Shown in pieces: positions 16,905 through 25,422 of a DNA stretch of 27,432 bases; the stretch's first letter is position 1, and each line of letters opens with the position of its first letter. The DNA is from Paulinella micropora (taxonomy: Eukaryota; Cercozoa; Imbricatea; Euglyphida). The notes beneath the pieces are model-generated. The model saw only the letters and a list, made by a program, of their open reading frames with translations, was not told the origin of the DNA and did no database searches. The translations under genes were made by a program, and so were the position numbers. The stretch is from assembly GCA_009731375.1 (NCBI GenBank), contig BJOX01000335.1, positions 638,791-666,222 on the forward strand, in the 5' to 3' direction.

Positions 16905-17155
16905 CGTGATAAATGAGGTCACCAGCTGCCGTTGCTGTGAACCTTTTTGGTAGATCGTTGGCTTGGCATGTCTTTGGGTGTCTGGCCTACAGGCATGTGG
17001 GGACAAGGAAGGACACTCCTTTGACGGCTGAGTTGTGTGTGTATTTGGGCCCGGCCGTGGATACATCGTCTTACCTGCTCTGGTCGACGCTGAAGGGAAA
17101 GGTGGTGGAGGACAAGCATGTGGACTTCGCAGATCATCTTGCAGGGTGGCCAAGA
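16905..17155 (+). pseudogene. Plus-strand Copia integrase-tail fragment inside the minus-strand element
   Basis: The plus strand encodes, without stops, SLAWHVFGCLAYRHVG, then TPLTAELCVYLGPAVDTSSY, then KVVEDKHVDF. This is the conserved Copia segment just after the integrase core (consensus around VFGC.AY...VFLGY...VV..DV.F). The surrounding integrase and RT are on the minus strand, and there the minus-strand integrase loses similarity exactly after the residues ELPHISWP (about 17155). So about 250 bp is inverted or comes from another, oppositely oriented copy. The breakpoint lies at the palindrome TGGCCA (17150-17155). Confidence 0.75.
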
Positions 17156-18250
17156 AATGTGGGGCAACTCACGACGATAAAACTCCTCGTAGCTAGACAC
17201 GTTCTCCTTGTGGGGAAACGCATTAAGAATGTACGTCGCATAAAGCAGAGCATAACCAAAGAACTGGTAAGGGGCACAACGTGCCACCATGACACGTGCC
17301 ACCCTGAACACCTGCTTCAGCCAGGTCTTCGCCACAGCGTTCTTGTTCGAATCGTATCTCCCACGCAAAGGCAAAATCCCCCTTTCCCGCAGTAGCCCAG
17401 TACACACCTTGGAAATCCACTCACCATCGGATCGAAATTGCCGGGTAGGATGAGCATGCGTTGCACACAAAGCAAGCACCGCCTTGAGGTTTCCCACGCC
17501 TACCTCAGCCTCCTTCGTCTTCTGAGGGAAAGGGAACTTACAACGCGATTTGTCGTCGACAAACAATTGGAAGTATTGATACCCCCCATAGACCGGCCTA
17601 GGGAATTTGCCCGAGCGATCCCCACTAAGCCCCTCCCCCGGCTTGCCCATCGTCGTAAGTTGATTCCCCCGATACGTAGGCTTGAACGTAGTTTGCGTTA
17701 GGCAACACACCACACAACGTCCCCCACCGCCAGAGCCCGAACACATAGCTGGGTCAACCACGTCCCACTTATCTTTCATAATCCGGAGCAACCGACGCAT
17801 AGCCCGCTGCTTTCGATGCCCGAACACCTCATGCAAGAACGCTCCAGACACTCTGCATGGCTTGCTCTTTGTCGCAGGTCTCGTAGACCACAACGCAGAG
17901 CCCTGACTCCTTGCCGAATGCTCGCCCACGTCACCCGTCCTCCCTCCAGGCGTGAAGACGTACCTGAGAGTAGATGGCGACAGAGTACCCACCAACAACT
18001 TATCCTCGTCGGCAATACAGGTACACTGCTTGCTCGAGACAAAGAATCCCTCACCTTGACAATGCGTAGAGTAACCCCGTAGTTGCAGTTGCCCAGTCGA
18101 CACAATCCCCACCTCAACCGTCGGGGTCACGTAAGCGGGTTCCAACTTCAGAAACAAATCACCTCCAACGCCATTCGTGCCATGAAGTAACGCCACACCA
18201 TTGGCGGAAAGGGTTTGAACTCCCCCAAGTCCCATAACAGACATCAGGTC
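17156..18250 (-). pseudogene. Copia GAG-pre-integrase and integrase core
   Basis: The open frame (extending from 18388) contains an HHCC zinc-binding region (LHEVFGHRKQRAMRRLL then CSGSGGGGRCVVC) followed by the integrase core: GKFPRPVYGGYQYFQLFVDD, HPTRQFRSDGEW (second Asp) and SNKNAVAKTWLKQVF. In active Copia integrases the last block reads NGVAER, whose Glu completes the D,D-35-E triad. Here that position is Lys (AAG on the minus strand, 17327-17329), so strand transfer should be lost. The frame's remaining C-terminus (below 17155) runs through the reverse-oriented fragment and is meaningless. Confidence 0.85.
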
Positions 18251-18983
18251 CCTTCCGCATCCCCATCGCCAGGCCAGCCTCGTCCGGAATATGATGGTTT
18301 GTAGCCGCACAGTCCATGCACCATTCAGGCACATGACCAACGCCCCAGGGACTCGGCTTCGCGTAGGTCCCCACATCTCCACCAGCATCCATCATTAACA
18401 AACTCCCCTTGTCCCTAGGCCCCCCACCGCCTTCCCCACGCCTCGCAGGTGCAGGTCCCCCAGGCGGTTCGTTGGCAGGCCCCCCAGACGAAGCTCCGGT
18501 CCCCTCACCTTCGTCGCTATCCGCACCCATAGCTCGACACACATCTACCATTAATCGCAGGGACTCCCCCGACGCTCCCATGACACGAACCATGCAATCC
18601 ATCGTTCGTTCCCGTTCCGCAGGCTCGTCTGGTAGACGGTAAATCACGCTACCCCCCACGTTGATAGGTTCAAGCTTGGCATCCCCCCCAACCAACCCAT
18701 TCCCTCCCTCCCTGCTATAGCCAGATCCACTCATACCTGAGGATGGATCAGCCCCGCTCATACCTGAGGACGGGTTTTCGGCAGAATAGATCGAGGAAGA
18801 GCTGGCTGAAGAAGGTCTTACCTCGCTTGCACCCCCGTCTCTTCCCAACGATGACAACTGTGCCCGCAGGGGCACCAACGTCGGCAAAGCTCTCGGCAGG
18901 GCATGCCCCCTCGGCCCGCTGTCAACCCTAACCGGAGGCGGAGGTACCCAGCTGGCGTACCCAATCGGAGCACCACATACCAT
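18159..18983 (-). pseudogene. Copia protease region with Ser/Gly/Pro-rich leader
   Basis: About 220 residues of low-complexity Ser/Gly/Pro/Glu-rich sequence precede EWCMDCAATNHHI at about 18288-18324. This matches the Copia protease site (consensus W.LDSGAT.H) with DSGA replaced by DCAA; the catalytic Asp (18312-18314) is kept. The frame then runs out near 18200-18250, where the integrase frame takes over, a 1-nt shift. The protease would normally release Gag and Pol domains. Confidence 0.75.
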
Positions 18984-19547
18984 TCAGCGATGATAGCGGA
19001 CCATTGCCCTCCGGTAATCCTGAACATCGATTAAATCCATTGCCCACGGTCCGGGTAGGCCCGGGACCCGTACCCCCGGTGCCGGCGCCCGCAAGCAGTT
19101 AACAAGCTTCTGTCGATTCAGAAAAGCCAAGAGGTCATCCAGGAGTTGGTGTGGTGGCTCCACCTTGCCATCCTCACCAACCCCATACTCCCCCAGATGA
19201 TTTTCCGTTTCCATCCATGGGAATACCGTGTTATGCAGAGACAACGGCCGCCACGAAGGATCCTTGCCAGCCGCCGCACCAGGTCCTTCCCCGTGCACCA
19301 CACCAACACTAGACGGCCTCCCCACAGGCGGATCCAAAGGTGCCAACACCACCGTCGAGGCAGTTGAATCCGTCCTCATCGGCCTCTCGCCAACACCCTC
19401 CGAATCGCCCAGGTCATCCTCACTCCCATCGCTGTCATCTTCACCATCATGACTGTTGTCAGGTCCGCGATCATTATCTCCATCTTCTCCACCGTCAGTG
19501 GCGTCGGCCGGACCCACCCGAAACCGGTAAAGCAGGCACCTCACCAC
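18984..19547 (-). pseudogene. Acidic linker region of the Copia element
   Basis: A frame of 187 codons starts in a run of Asp/Glu/Ser/Gly (ATDGGEDGDNDRGPDNSHDG and following) and continues with DPSWRPLSLHNTVFPWME and a Leu-rich LLDDLLAFLNRQKLVNCL. It overlaps the end of the MYND frame and appears to continue it after a 1-nt shift near 19530. No known domain. Confidence 0.5.
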
Positions 19548-19549
19548 GT

Positions 19550-20488
19550 CGAAAACGAAGAAGGTTCAACCACAACACGTTGGCCCCCACATGAGAGTAG
19601 ATCGTCAGCCCCAAGCCTTTGTCTGGGTATTGGACAAAGACATCCAATATATCGGGATGCTCATCCACATATGTACAGAAGGCACGATGCTGGCCCCGCC
19701 CCAATTCCGAACACTCCGGAGAGCAGTACAGAATGACCCCACATCTCCCACAAGGAAAGACATGTTCGCATACCTCGCGGCAGGTATCACAAATAGCCGC
19801 AGGCCGGCTCCCCGATCGCAGTGCCGCAGTGCAAGGCCCACACCTAGTGAACTCGCTGTACCACTTCTCCTCCAGAAAGTCGAATAGAAGGTAGCGACTC
19901 CAGTAGAACGCCTCGTACACGCTGCTGTGATTCAACGCCACATGCATCAGCCCCAGCGATAAGAATTTGCGAAGCCCCCCGATCCCTTCTTGTAGCAGAC
20001 TCCGGCATCCAGTGTACCTCCGGAGGCTCCCGGTTCATAATGCCATCGTAATAATGAATCGGGTCGTCATTATAGAGGTGGAACGCATCTCCCGGCCGAC
20101 CCCCGCAAATCACGTTGGTAATTCGCCTGATCACCGATACCCAGCGCTCACCGTCCCAAACGTTAAGATTTTGACTCCGGACCTCCTCTTCCTCGCAGTC
20201 ATCCCCACGAAACGCCTCCAACGCTCGCAACTTCTCTTCCCCCGTCATCGCAGGCCGTTCAACAAGCATTGGGGGCGACGACGCAGGTCCCGGTCGCTCG
20301 CCCGTGGAAGCCCCCAGTGGATCCTCCCGCGCAGACGAAGACGATGAAGCCGCACCGCCCATCACCTGAGAAGACGCCGCCTCCCCAAGCCGCCCTGTCC
20401 CACGTCGAGGCATCGCAGTCACCGTCCACCCGTCAGCAACCAATTGCTCTAGGACGCTTTTCCCCTCCCCNNNNNNNNNNATCAGCAA
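19550..20488 (-). pseudogene. MYND-type zinc finger protein segment within the Copia element
   Basis: The frame 20488-19980 (VTAMPRRGTG, Ser-rich, then NVWDGERWVSVIRRITNVI and FHLYNDDPIHYYDGIMNREP) passes by a 1-nt shift near 19980 into 19947-19550. The second frame carries ALNHSSVYEAFYWSRYLLF and a complete MYND finger at about 19675-19791: Cys53-x2-Cys56, Cys66-x2-Cys69, Cys75-x3-Cys79, His87-x3-Cys91 (numbering from 19947). All eight ligands of the MYND pattern are present. MYND fingers usually mediate protein-protein contact. Position between NC and protease, same strand and similar GC suggest it is part of the element rather than a host gene, but a captured host fragment is possible. A 10-N gap at 20471-20480 precedes it. 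Confidence 0.65.
20471..20480. other. Assembly gap with duplicated flanks
   Basis: The roughly 37 bases left of the ten Ns (from tcagcaaccaattgctctag at about 20432) are repeated immediately to the right (from 20482) with one or two differences in a C/T run. The gap is probably artificial and the true sequence has a single copy. Confidence 0.85.
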
Positions 20489-20541
20489 CCAATTGCTCTA
20501 GGACGCTTTTTCCCTCCCCCAACGCAACCTCCATCTCCTCC

Positions 20542-20844
20542 TCAGGCAAGCCAGACGCGTCGATAGCCCTTTGCAAGAACCTCCCGACCCCTCTCCTGCC
20601 CCGTAGCCTCCGCCAGGAACTGCCGAGCTTGGGCCCGCAACGCCAAGTCACCTCGGTAAATGTTTGCGTGCCTTGTGCACACATACCGACGAACTGCCTC
20701 CAAATAGATGGGGCAACGCTGCCGCACCTGGCAACGGACCCCCGTTCGCGGAAGAATCGTAGCACACCGCTGGTAGCGCCCCCCCACGACCCCCAGGTCC
20801 GCCACAAATCTCATTTCCGGTTGAGCTAGCACATGTCTAGCCAT
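20542..20844 (-). pseudogene. Cys/His-rich ORF of the Copia element
   Basis: Starts ATG 6 nt after the stop of the NC frame. It has RCATILPRTGVRC, then RRYVCTRH: spacing Cys27-x10-Cys38-x17-Cys56-x2-His59, like the small C...G..C...YC..H fingers common in mobile-element proteins. After LAEATGQERGRE a 1-nt shift (near 20570) leads into FLQRAIDASGLPEEEMEVAL, which continues toward the MYND segment. It may be the N-terminal part of the same extra protein. Confidence 0.5.
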
Positions 20845-20850
20845 CCTCCG

Positions 20851-21299
20851 TCATCCCGAAGATGCAAGCATCAGAAGCTGACCCCGACTGAAGGGGTTGA
20901 AAGAGGTAATGACGGGCTCACCCGTTTCCCCAATTATGAAAGAAAGGGTTCCCGTCTGGACCCCCTTATTCTTTCCAAACTTCTTCTTGCCCCCCTTGGC
21001 CCCCGGAAGTGGTGTAACACCCTCCTTCTGGACCTTCTTAAGCAATCCAGCAAATCGCTCCTTTAACTCCGGGCAATCCTTCCCTAGGTGAGCATGGTGC
21101 GCAGCCTGACCACGATAGTTGCACTGGCTCCGGCACTCGAAGAATTTGTGAGGTCCCTTCTCACAAGCAAAACAGCTGCTCTTCTTCCCTTTTGCGCCGA
21201 CCTGAACCCCCTTGGGACCACCACCGTTCGCTGCCTTTCTCACCGCTGCTGCAATCTTGTCCTTCTGTTCCTTCGTGAACACGTCGTTATAGCCAATAG
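20851..21299 (-). pseudogene. Copia Gag nucleocapsid fragment with CCHC zinc knuckle
   Basis: Contains a perfect CCHC knuckle, CFACEKGPHKFFEC (C-x2-C-x4-H-x4-C), followed by a second Cys/His cluster (CNYRGQAAHHAHLGKDC), then Lys/Gly-rich sequence (GAKGGKKKFGKNKG). The frame is open upstream of the GTG at 21282 to about 21299 with no ATG, and the capsid part of Gag is missing, so it is cut at the junction with the plus-strand Copia fragment. It ends in its own TGA at 20851-20853, before the Cys/His-rich ORF. Confidence 0.75.
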
Positions 21300-22113
21300 T
21301 ATTACTAATACATCAACATGAATATATTAAGGGCATGCTTAGGGGTTTCAACTTTCACGAGGCCAAGCCGGTGGCTACCCCTGCAGCCATGACTGACCCT
21401 CCACCTGCCAATAAAGAAGCAATGCTTCGGCGTTTCTCGCTCCCTCGCTTGCTCGGTGCCCTCCTCTGGCCGGCAACCCAGACTCAACCTGCGATCTCCT
21501 ACGCAGTCAATCACGCAGCCGTGCTCGCCTCCAAGAAGCCTGATGTGGCCTACTCCGCAATAGCTCGCATCCTTCGATACCTTCGAACGCCAAGAGGCAT
21601 TTTCTTCCCGTTTCAAACCCGTAGGTTTGAACTTATTTCCTTTTCGGACAGCAACCTCGGGGGATGTGAGTACACGCGACGTTCGAGAACGGGTCAACTG
21701 CACATGACGACCGGCCCAATAGCGTGGAGTTCGAAGCGTCAACCAACTGTCGCGCTGTCGACTCAAGACGCTGAAACCATCGCCAACTCTACAACGTGCC
21801 GGACAGCGATCGCAATCCTACACATGTGCCAAGACATTGGCATCCCGTCGAAGACGCCGGTCACAATCAACAACGACAACCGGGGGGCAGTGCTGAATGC
21901 AACCTGGGTACCGACCGCACGCGTCATCTGGCCCTCAAACACCATTACGTGGTGGAGCGAGTACGAGCCGGGGAGGTGATCGTTCGACATGTGCCTACGA
22001 AGGACAACCTGGCTGACTTGATGACGAAGTCACTTCCAACTCCGCGATCTTCAGAAATAGTCCCACAATTTACTGTATTACTTAAGGACGTTATACCTCA
22101 TTTCGAGGCATAG
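21293..22113 (+). pseudogene. Second Copia fragment: RT end and RNase H, plus strand
   Basis: From about 21293 the plus strand reads HQHEYIKGMLRGFNFHEAKP (the conserved Q..YI...L..F end of Copia RT), then RILRYLRTPRGIFF, SFSDSNLGGCEYTRRSRTG (RNase H Asp), SSKRQPTVALSTQDAE, and INNDNRGAVLNATW. After a 1-nt frame change near 21925 it continues RHLALKHHYVVERV and HVPTKDNLADLMTKSLP, the canonical end of Copia Pol, stopping at 22111-22113. A TAG at 21290-21292 and the abrupt start show 5' truncation. Its sequence differs from the RNase H at 14.7-15.5 kb, so it is a different family or an old copy. Confidence 0.9.
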
Positions 22114-22740
22114 TGCGATTATTACTTCCGCTTAAACACTAAGGATGGACTTACAATAACATACTTGCTATACCGTTGCAAGGACCTGCATCCTTTGATG
22201 CCACTATTGACTCAAATTTTTTTTCTTTTCAGTGTTAAAGTAGCTTTAACATGTTTTATATTATATCCAATCATGAACATAGTTACTACTTACTACATCT
22301 ATGTTACTAAATCATCTCTTATTTCAACATCTATTATACATATTGTTATGCCGAGGGGAGAGTAAGCAATAATATTTACTAAATATATTGTTACCTTTTT
22401 ATGGTCAATTTCACGACATAACAATTATAATTAGGCCGGATTACATTCATTACCATTTATATATTTGCCTATCATATTTATTATTCCTTACAACAATATT
22501 GCCGTTATTCATATATTAATTACCAGTTATATACATTGGCCCATACTGATGCAACATCATGAGTTAGGCTACGAAGCCAGTATATAAATTTATGGTATTT
22601 ATTTACTCCTCGTGATTATAAATTTGTGGTATCTTAGATTGAGTTCAAGTCATTGGTATTGATTAAATTCATTATTATCGTTTCAACCTTTGATCAAAGT
22701 ACCTCAGCGTAAACAATTATTCAAGTATCCGGAGTCAATG
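22114..22740. other. AT-rich tail of the plus-strand Copia fragment
   Basis: No gene is seen. A perfect 8-bp inverted repeat (TGTTAAAG, spacer TAG, CTTTAACA) lies at about 22232-22250 and a purine tract GAGGGGAGAG at about 22353-22362, a polypurine-tract candidate. A 3' LTR may begin near here but no partner LTR exists in the window to define it. Confidence 0.35.
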
Positions 22741-22754
22741 TCTACTAGCATACT

Positions 22755-22953
22755 TTCTACGAGCTTGAAGACGACGACGACACAGGCGACGAGCTTGAAG
22801 ATGACGACGACACACGCAACGAGCTTAACATGAAGAAGACGAAGAAGAAGAAGAAGAAGAAGAAGAAGAAGAAGAAGAAGAAGAAGAAGAAGAAGAAGAA
22901 GAAGAAGAAGAAGAAGAAAGAAGAAAGAAAAAAAAGAAGGGCGTGGGAGGGGG

Positions 22954-23003
<50 letters not shown>

Positions 23004-23085
23004 CAGAATCTGAAGACCCAGGCACCAGGGGAGGCATCCTACCTAAAAAGAAAAAAGAAGGGGGTGGGAGGAGAGAGAGAAAGAG

Positions 23086-23135
<50 letters not shown>
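22755..23135. repeat. Short minisatellite, GAA array and GA arrays
   Basis: A unit of about 32 bp containing gacgagcttgaaga(c/t)gacgacgacacac occurs about 2.3 times at 22759-22828. It is followed by (GAA)n to about 22922 and GA-rich blocks at about 22955-23000 and 23073-23135. The two GA blocks are each preceded by similar sequence (cctaaaaagaaaaaagaagg / gaaaaaaaagaaggg), suggesting a duplicated module. Confidence 0.85.
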
Positions 23136-23414
23136 TGCCAGAGCCGGAAGGCGAAGCAGCAAACACCCGATCCAGCGTTGCCTCCACCACAGGTTTGTGC
23201 AGCAAACGCATTTTCTTGCGGCCGGCAGTGCTGCCAGGGCGGGCTGTCTCTGAATGAGGCTCTCGTTTCTGGCCGCGATCTCGCCTGCCAGAGAGCTCGT
23301 AAAACGTTTCACGCCAGCCCGGCTGCTCCCGGTCCACAGGATGGTACTCCTCGATTGCCCTACCAGTGTCGCTGGAGCTCAACCTGCTGGAGGTTCGCCC
23401 GTCGAACAACCTCT
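23127..23414 (-). CDS. Possible third exon of the MADDSD gene
   Basis: An acceptor (GGTTTACAG) at 23415 opens a minus-strand frame in the phase left by the exon ending at 24415. It reads ERLFDGRTSSRLSSSDTG, EYHPVDREQPGWRETFYEL, then a basic stretch and RLLHKPVVEATLDRVFAA up to the GA repeat at about 23135. It is hydrophilic, Arg/Ser/Glu-rich and has no domain I recognise. I find no convincing donor before the microsatellite, so the 3' border is open. Confidence 0.35.
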
Positions 23415-23607
23415 CTGTAAACCTACGACCCACCCCTGTGGGTACCCTAATTTGCCGGCGCCTTCACTTTCCAAGCTTTGCCAAGAAGTACCCTCAGGCA
23501 GCCCAATCTGCTGCTTGAATTCCGTAGCTAGCTCTTTGATACTCCCCCTCTGCAGGCCCTACCCTCTGCCGTGCAACGGTTTGGTTATGATGGTCGAGCT
23601 TACAAAA

Positions 23608-24345
23608 ACACACACATCAGCAAGCAACAATATTAATGAATAAATGAAAAAAAAAGGAAGCAGTCTGAGCAAAAAAAGAAAGAAAATTCGAACACCAAAA
23701 AAACTAGTGGGCAGCCCCCCCCCCGTCACTATCAATCATGGTTTGTGGGAACCAGGAGCAGTTGGGAACTCATATTGGCAGGTGTCCTGAATGCTAAATT
23801 TCCTTGTTTTTGGCAGCATGAAAAAAAAAGGTAAAGACAGAAAAAATAAAGAAAAGTAAGCATGCTCCCCGGATATTAACAAGGGGGAACACCATCCACA
23901 CACATCAGCAAGCAGTAACAATCAATAAATAAAAAAAAAGGGAAGCAGCCTGAGCAAAAAAGAAAGAAAATTCGAACACCAAAAAAACAGTGGGCAGCAT
24001 GAAAAAATTACAAGGTAAAGACAAAAAAAATAAAGAAAAGTAAGAGTGCTCCCTGGATAACAAGGGGGGACACCATCCACACACATCAGCAAGCAATAGT
24101 AATAAATAAATTTAAAAAAAGGAAGCAGTCTGAGCGAAAAAGAAAGAAAATTCGAACACAAAAAAACCAGTGGGCAGCATGAAAAAAATTTCAAGGTAAT
24201 GACAGAAAAAATAAAGAAAAGTAAGCATGCTCCCCGGATAACAAGGGGGGACACCATCCACACACATCAGCAAGCAATATTAATGAATAAAAAAGGAAGC
24301 AGTATGAAGAAAAAAGAAAAAAATTCGAACACCAAAAAACCAGTG
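23608..24345. repeat. Tandem array, unit about 180 bp
   Basis: Units starting at cacacacatcagcaagcaa are found at about 23608 (interrupted after about 105 bp by about 100 bp of other sequence), 23898, 24078 and 24262 (cut after about 85 bp). Each unit holds ggaagcagtctgagc, gaaaattcgaacacc, gtgggcagcatgaaaa, and a segment gtaagcatgctccccggata followed by acaaggggg. Copies are about 90% alike. It lies in the putative intron between exons 24492-24415 and 23414. Nothing coding is seen. Confidence 0.85.
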
Positions 24346-24414
24346 GAGGGAGAGAGAGGGGGGGGGGGAGGGAGGGAGGGAGAGAGAGAGAGAGAGACAC
24401 ACACAAGGAGTTAC

Positions 24415-24723
24415 CGCTGGGATCCGCGTTTTTGATGAAAATAGCATCATATTGTGGGTCATGTTTGACCTCGTCCAGTTTCATTTGCTTCACTGCACAG
24501 CACAAACATGACAAGAACAGAAAGCACGCACAATTTGCAAAACAAAAGGAAGAGTATCCCATGCCTCCTGTGTATCTTTCCAGTGCTTAGTTGGAAGATG
24601 TTGCCTGCCCCTCCAAATGAGGGAGCCAAAGGCAGGTGGGGGTGAGGAAGATCTTGAGTCTTCCTCTTCCCCGCTACTGCAGTTGACATCAGACTCGTCG
24701 TCGTGGTCGGAGTCGTCCGCCAT
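24415..24723 (-). CDS. Unrecognised acidic protein, first exons (MADDSD...)
   Basis: Exon 1 starts with ATG at 24723 and encodes MADDSDHDDESDVNC. A donor GTAGCG after TGC-A (about 24677) gives phase 1. Exon 2 (24492-24415, acceptor TGTGCAG, donor GTAACT) encodes KQMKLDEVKHDPQYDAIFIK and NADPS and fits that phase. Without splicing at 24677 the frame runs on to RGRQHLPTKHWKDTQEAW and a TGA right at the exon 2 acceptor, so a retained-intron form of 77 aa is also possible. The strongly acidic start and later Lys/Asp-rich part suggest a soluble nuclear or cytosolic protein. No family recognised. It could conceivably be a distant 5' part of the ELAV-like gene, but the phase (1 against the 2 needed at 7986) argues against a direct join. 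Confidence 0.4.
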
Positions 24724-24932
24724 AGCTTGCTTTCCGCTTGTCGTCCAGGTAGGGAAGGATACCCAAAAAATTCAAAAAGAAGGCAAAAAATGGAAACCAC
24801 CAACTTCGATGCCACCAGCCGCGGCATCCTTCGGTGGCAAGTTTGTCCTGATCGTTTGCAGATCATTTTTTGGGGCCGGATCGCTTGCAAATTCTTTTTG
24901 GGTGCTGAGCAAATTTCGAACAGAATCCCAAG

Positions 24933-25162
24933 TTTTGCAAAGCTTGAAAGTGTGCCAACATGTCCAGTGTGGACAGGAAGATATCCAGGCGTATGCCCAC
25001 TTTGTCCATAAAACAGGTGGATGGAGTACGAGCAAGGATCGTTCTGGTTTTGCAAAGCTTGAAAGTGTGCCAACATGTCCAGTGTGGACAGGAAGATATC
25101 CAGGCGTATGCCCACTTTGTCCATAACACAGGTGGATGGAGTACGAGCAAGGATCGTTCTGG
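24933..25162. repeat. 115-bp perfect tandem duplication
   Basis: 24933-25047 and 25048-25162 are head-to-tail copies that I find to differ at only one base (ccataaaacag / ccataacacag). 115 is not a multiple of three, yet the minus strand stays open through both copies. The near identity means a recent duplication or an assembly duplication. No gene is assigned between 24724 and 25422, which also holds the N gap 25239-25248. Confidence 0.9.
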
Positions 25163-25422
25163 CAAATGCGTCCATGGAGTGGGGCGCAGCTTCAGCAAGC
25201 AGAATTATGGTCAGCTGCCTCAGAACACCGTATTTTTTNNNNNNNNNNAATGCTGCCTGTTTTCACTTACTGTGGGGACAGGGGGTGAGCAGAGGCAAAG
25301 CGAGGTACTGGGAGACCAAAGCGCTGGACCAAGACTTTCACCCAGGTGTTTTTTTTTTTCTTTTCTCTCCCTTTTTTTTTCGACCAAACTTTTTGTCCGT
25401 TACATGTCCGTTGGTTACAGGA

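Larger units (their letters stand above)
14660..21299 (-). mobile_element. Degenerate Ty1/copia retrotransposon
   Basis: Reading the minus strand from 21.3 to 14.7 kb gives the Copia order NC zinc knuckle, protease, zinc-binding HHCC plus integrase, reverse transcriptase, RNase H. Pol order IN before RT separates Copia from Gypsy. The coding sequence is split over at least six frame changes, contains a reverse-oriented integrase fragment at about 16.9-17.15 kb, and lacks the N-terminal capsid part of gag and a 5' LTR. It is therefore a dead copy unless several breaks are sequencing errors. Between NC and protease there are about 2.3 kb encoding extra Cys/His-rich domains. GC content and codon use are clearly higher than in the flanking AT-rich DNA. 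Confidence 0.9.

Noticed and set aside
18159-18642. Plus-strand frames opposite the Copia protease/integrase and other plus-strand frames in 15.5-20.8 kb
   Set aside because: Antisense shadows of GC-rich pol; only the 16905-17155 plus-strand block matches a conserved Copia segment.
22830-23420. Plus-strand frame of 196 codons with KKKK and RERERE
   Set aside because: GAA and GA repeat translation followed by sequence that reads better as a minus-strand exon.
7986-24415. Joining the exons at 24.4-24.7 kb to the ELAV-like gene through a 16-kb intron containing the Copia elements
   Set aside because: The phases do not match (1 at 24415, 2 needed at 7986), no bridging exon was found, and plausible unrelated genes lie between.
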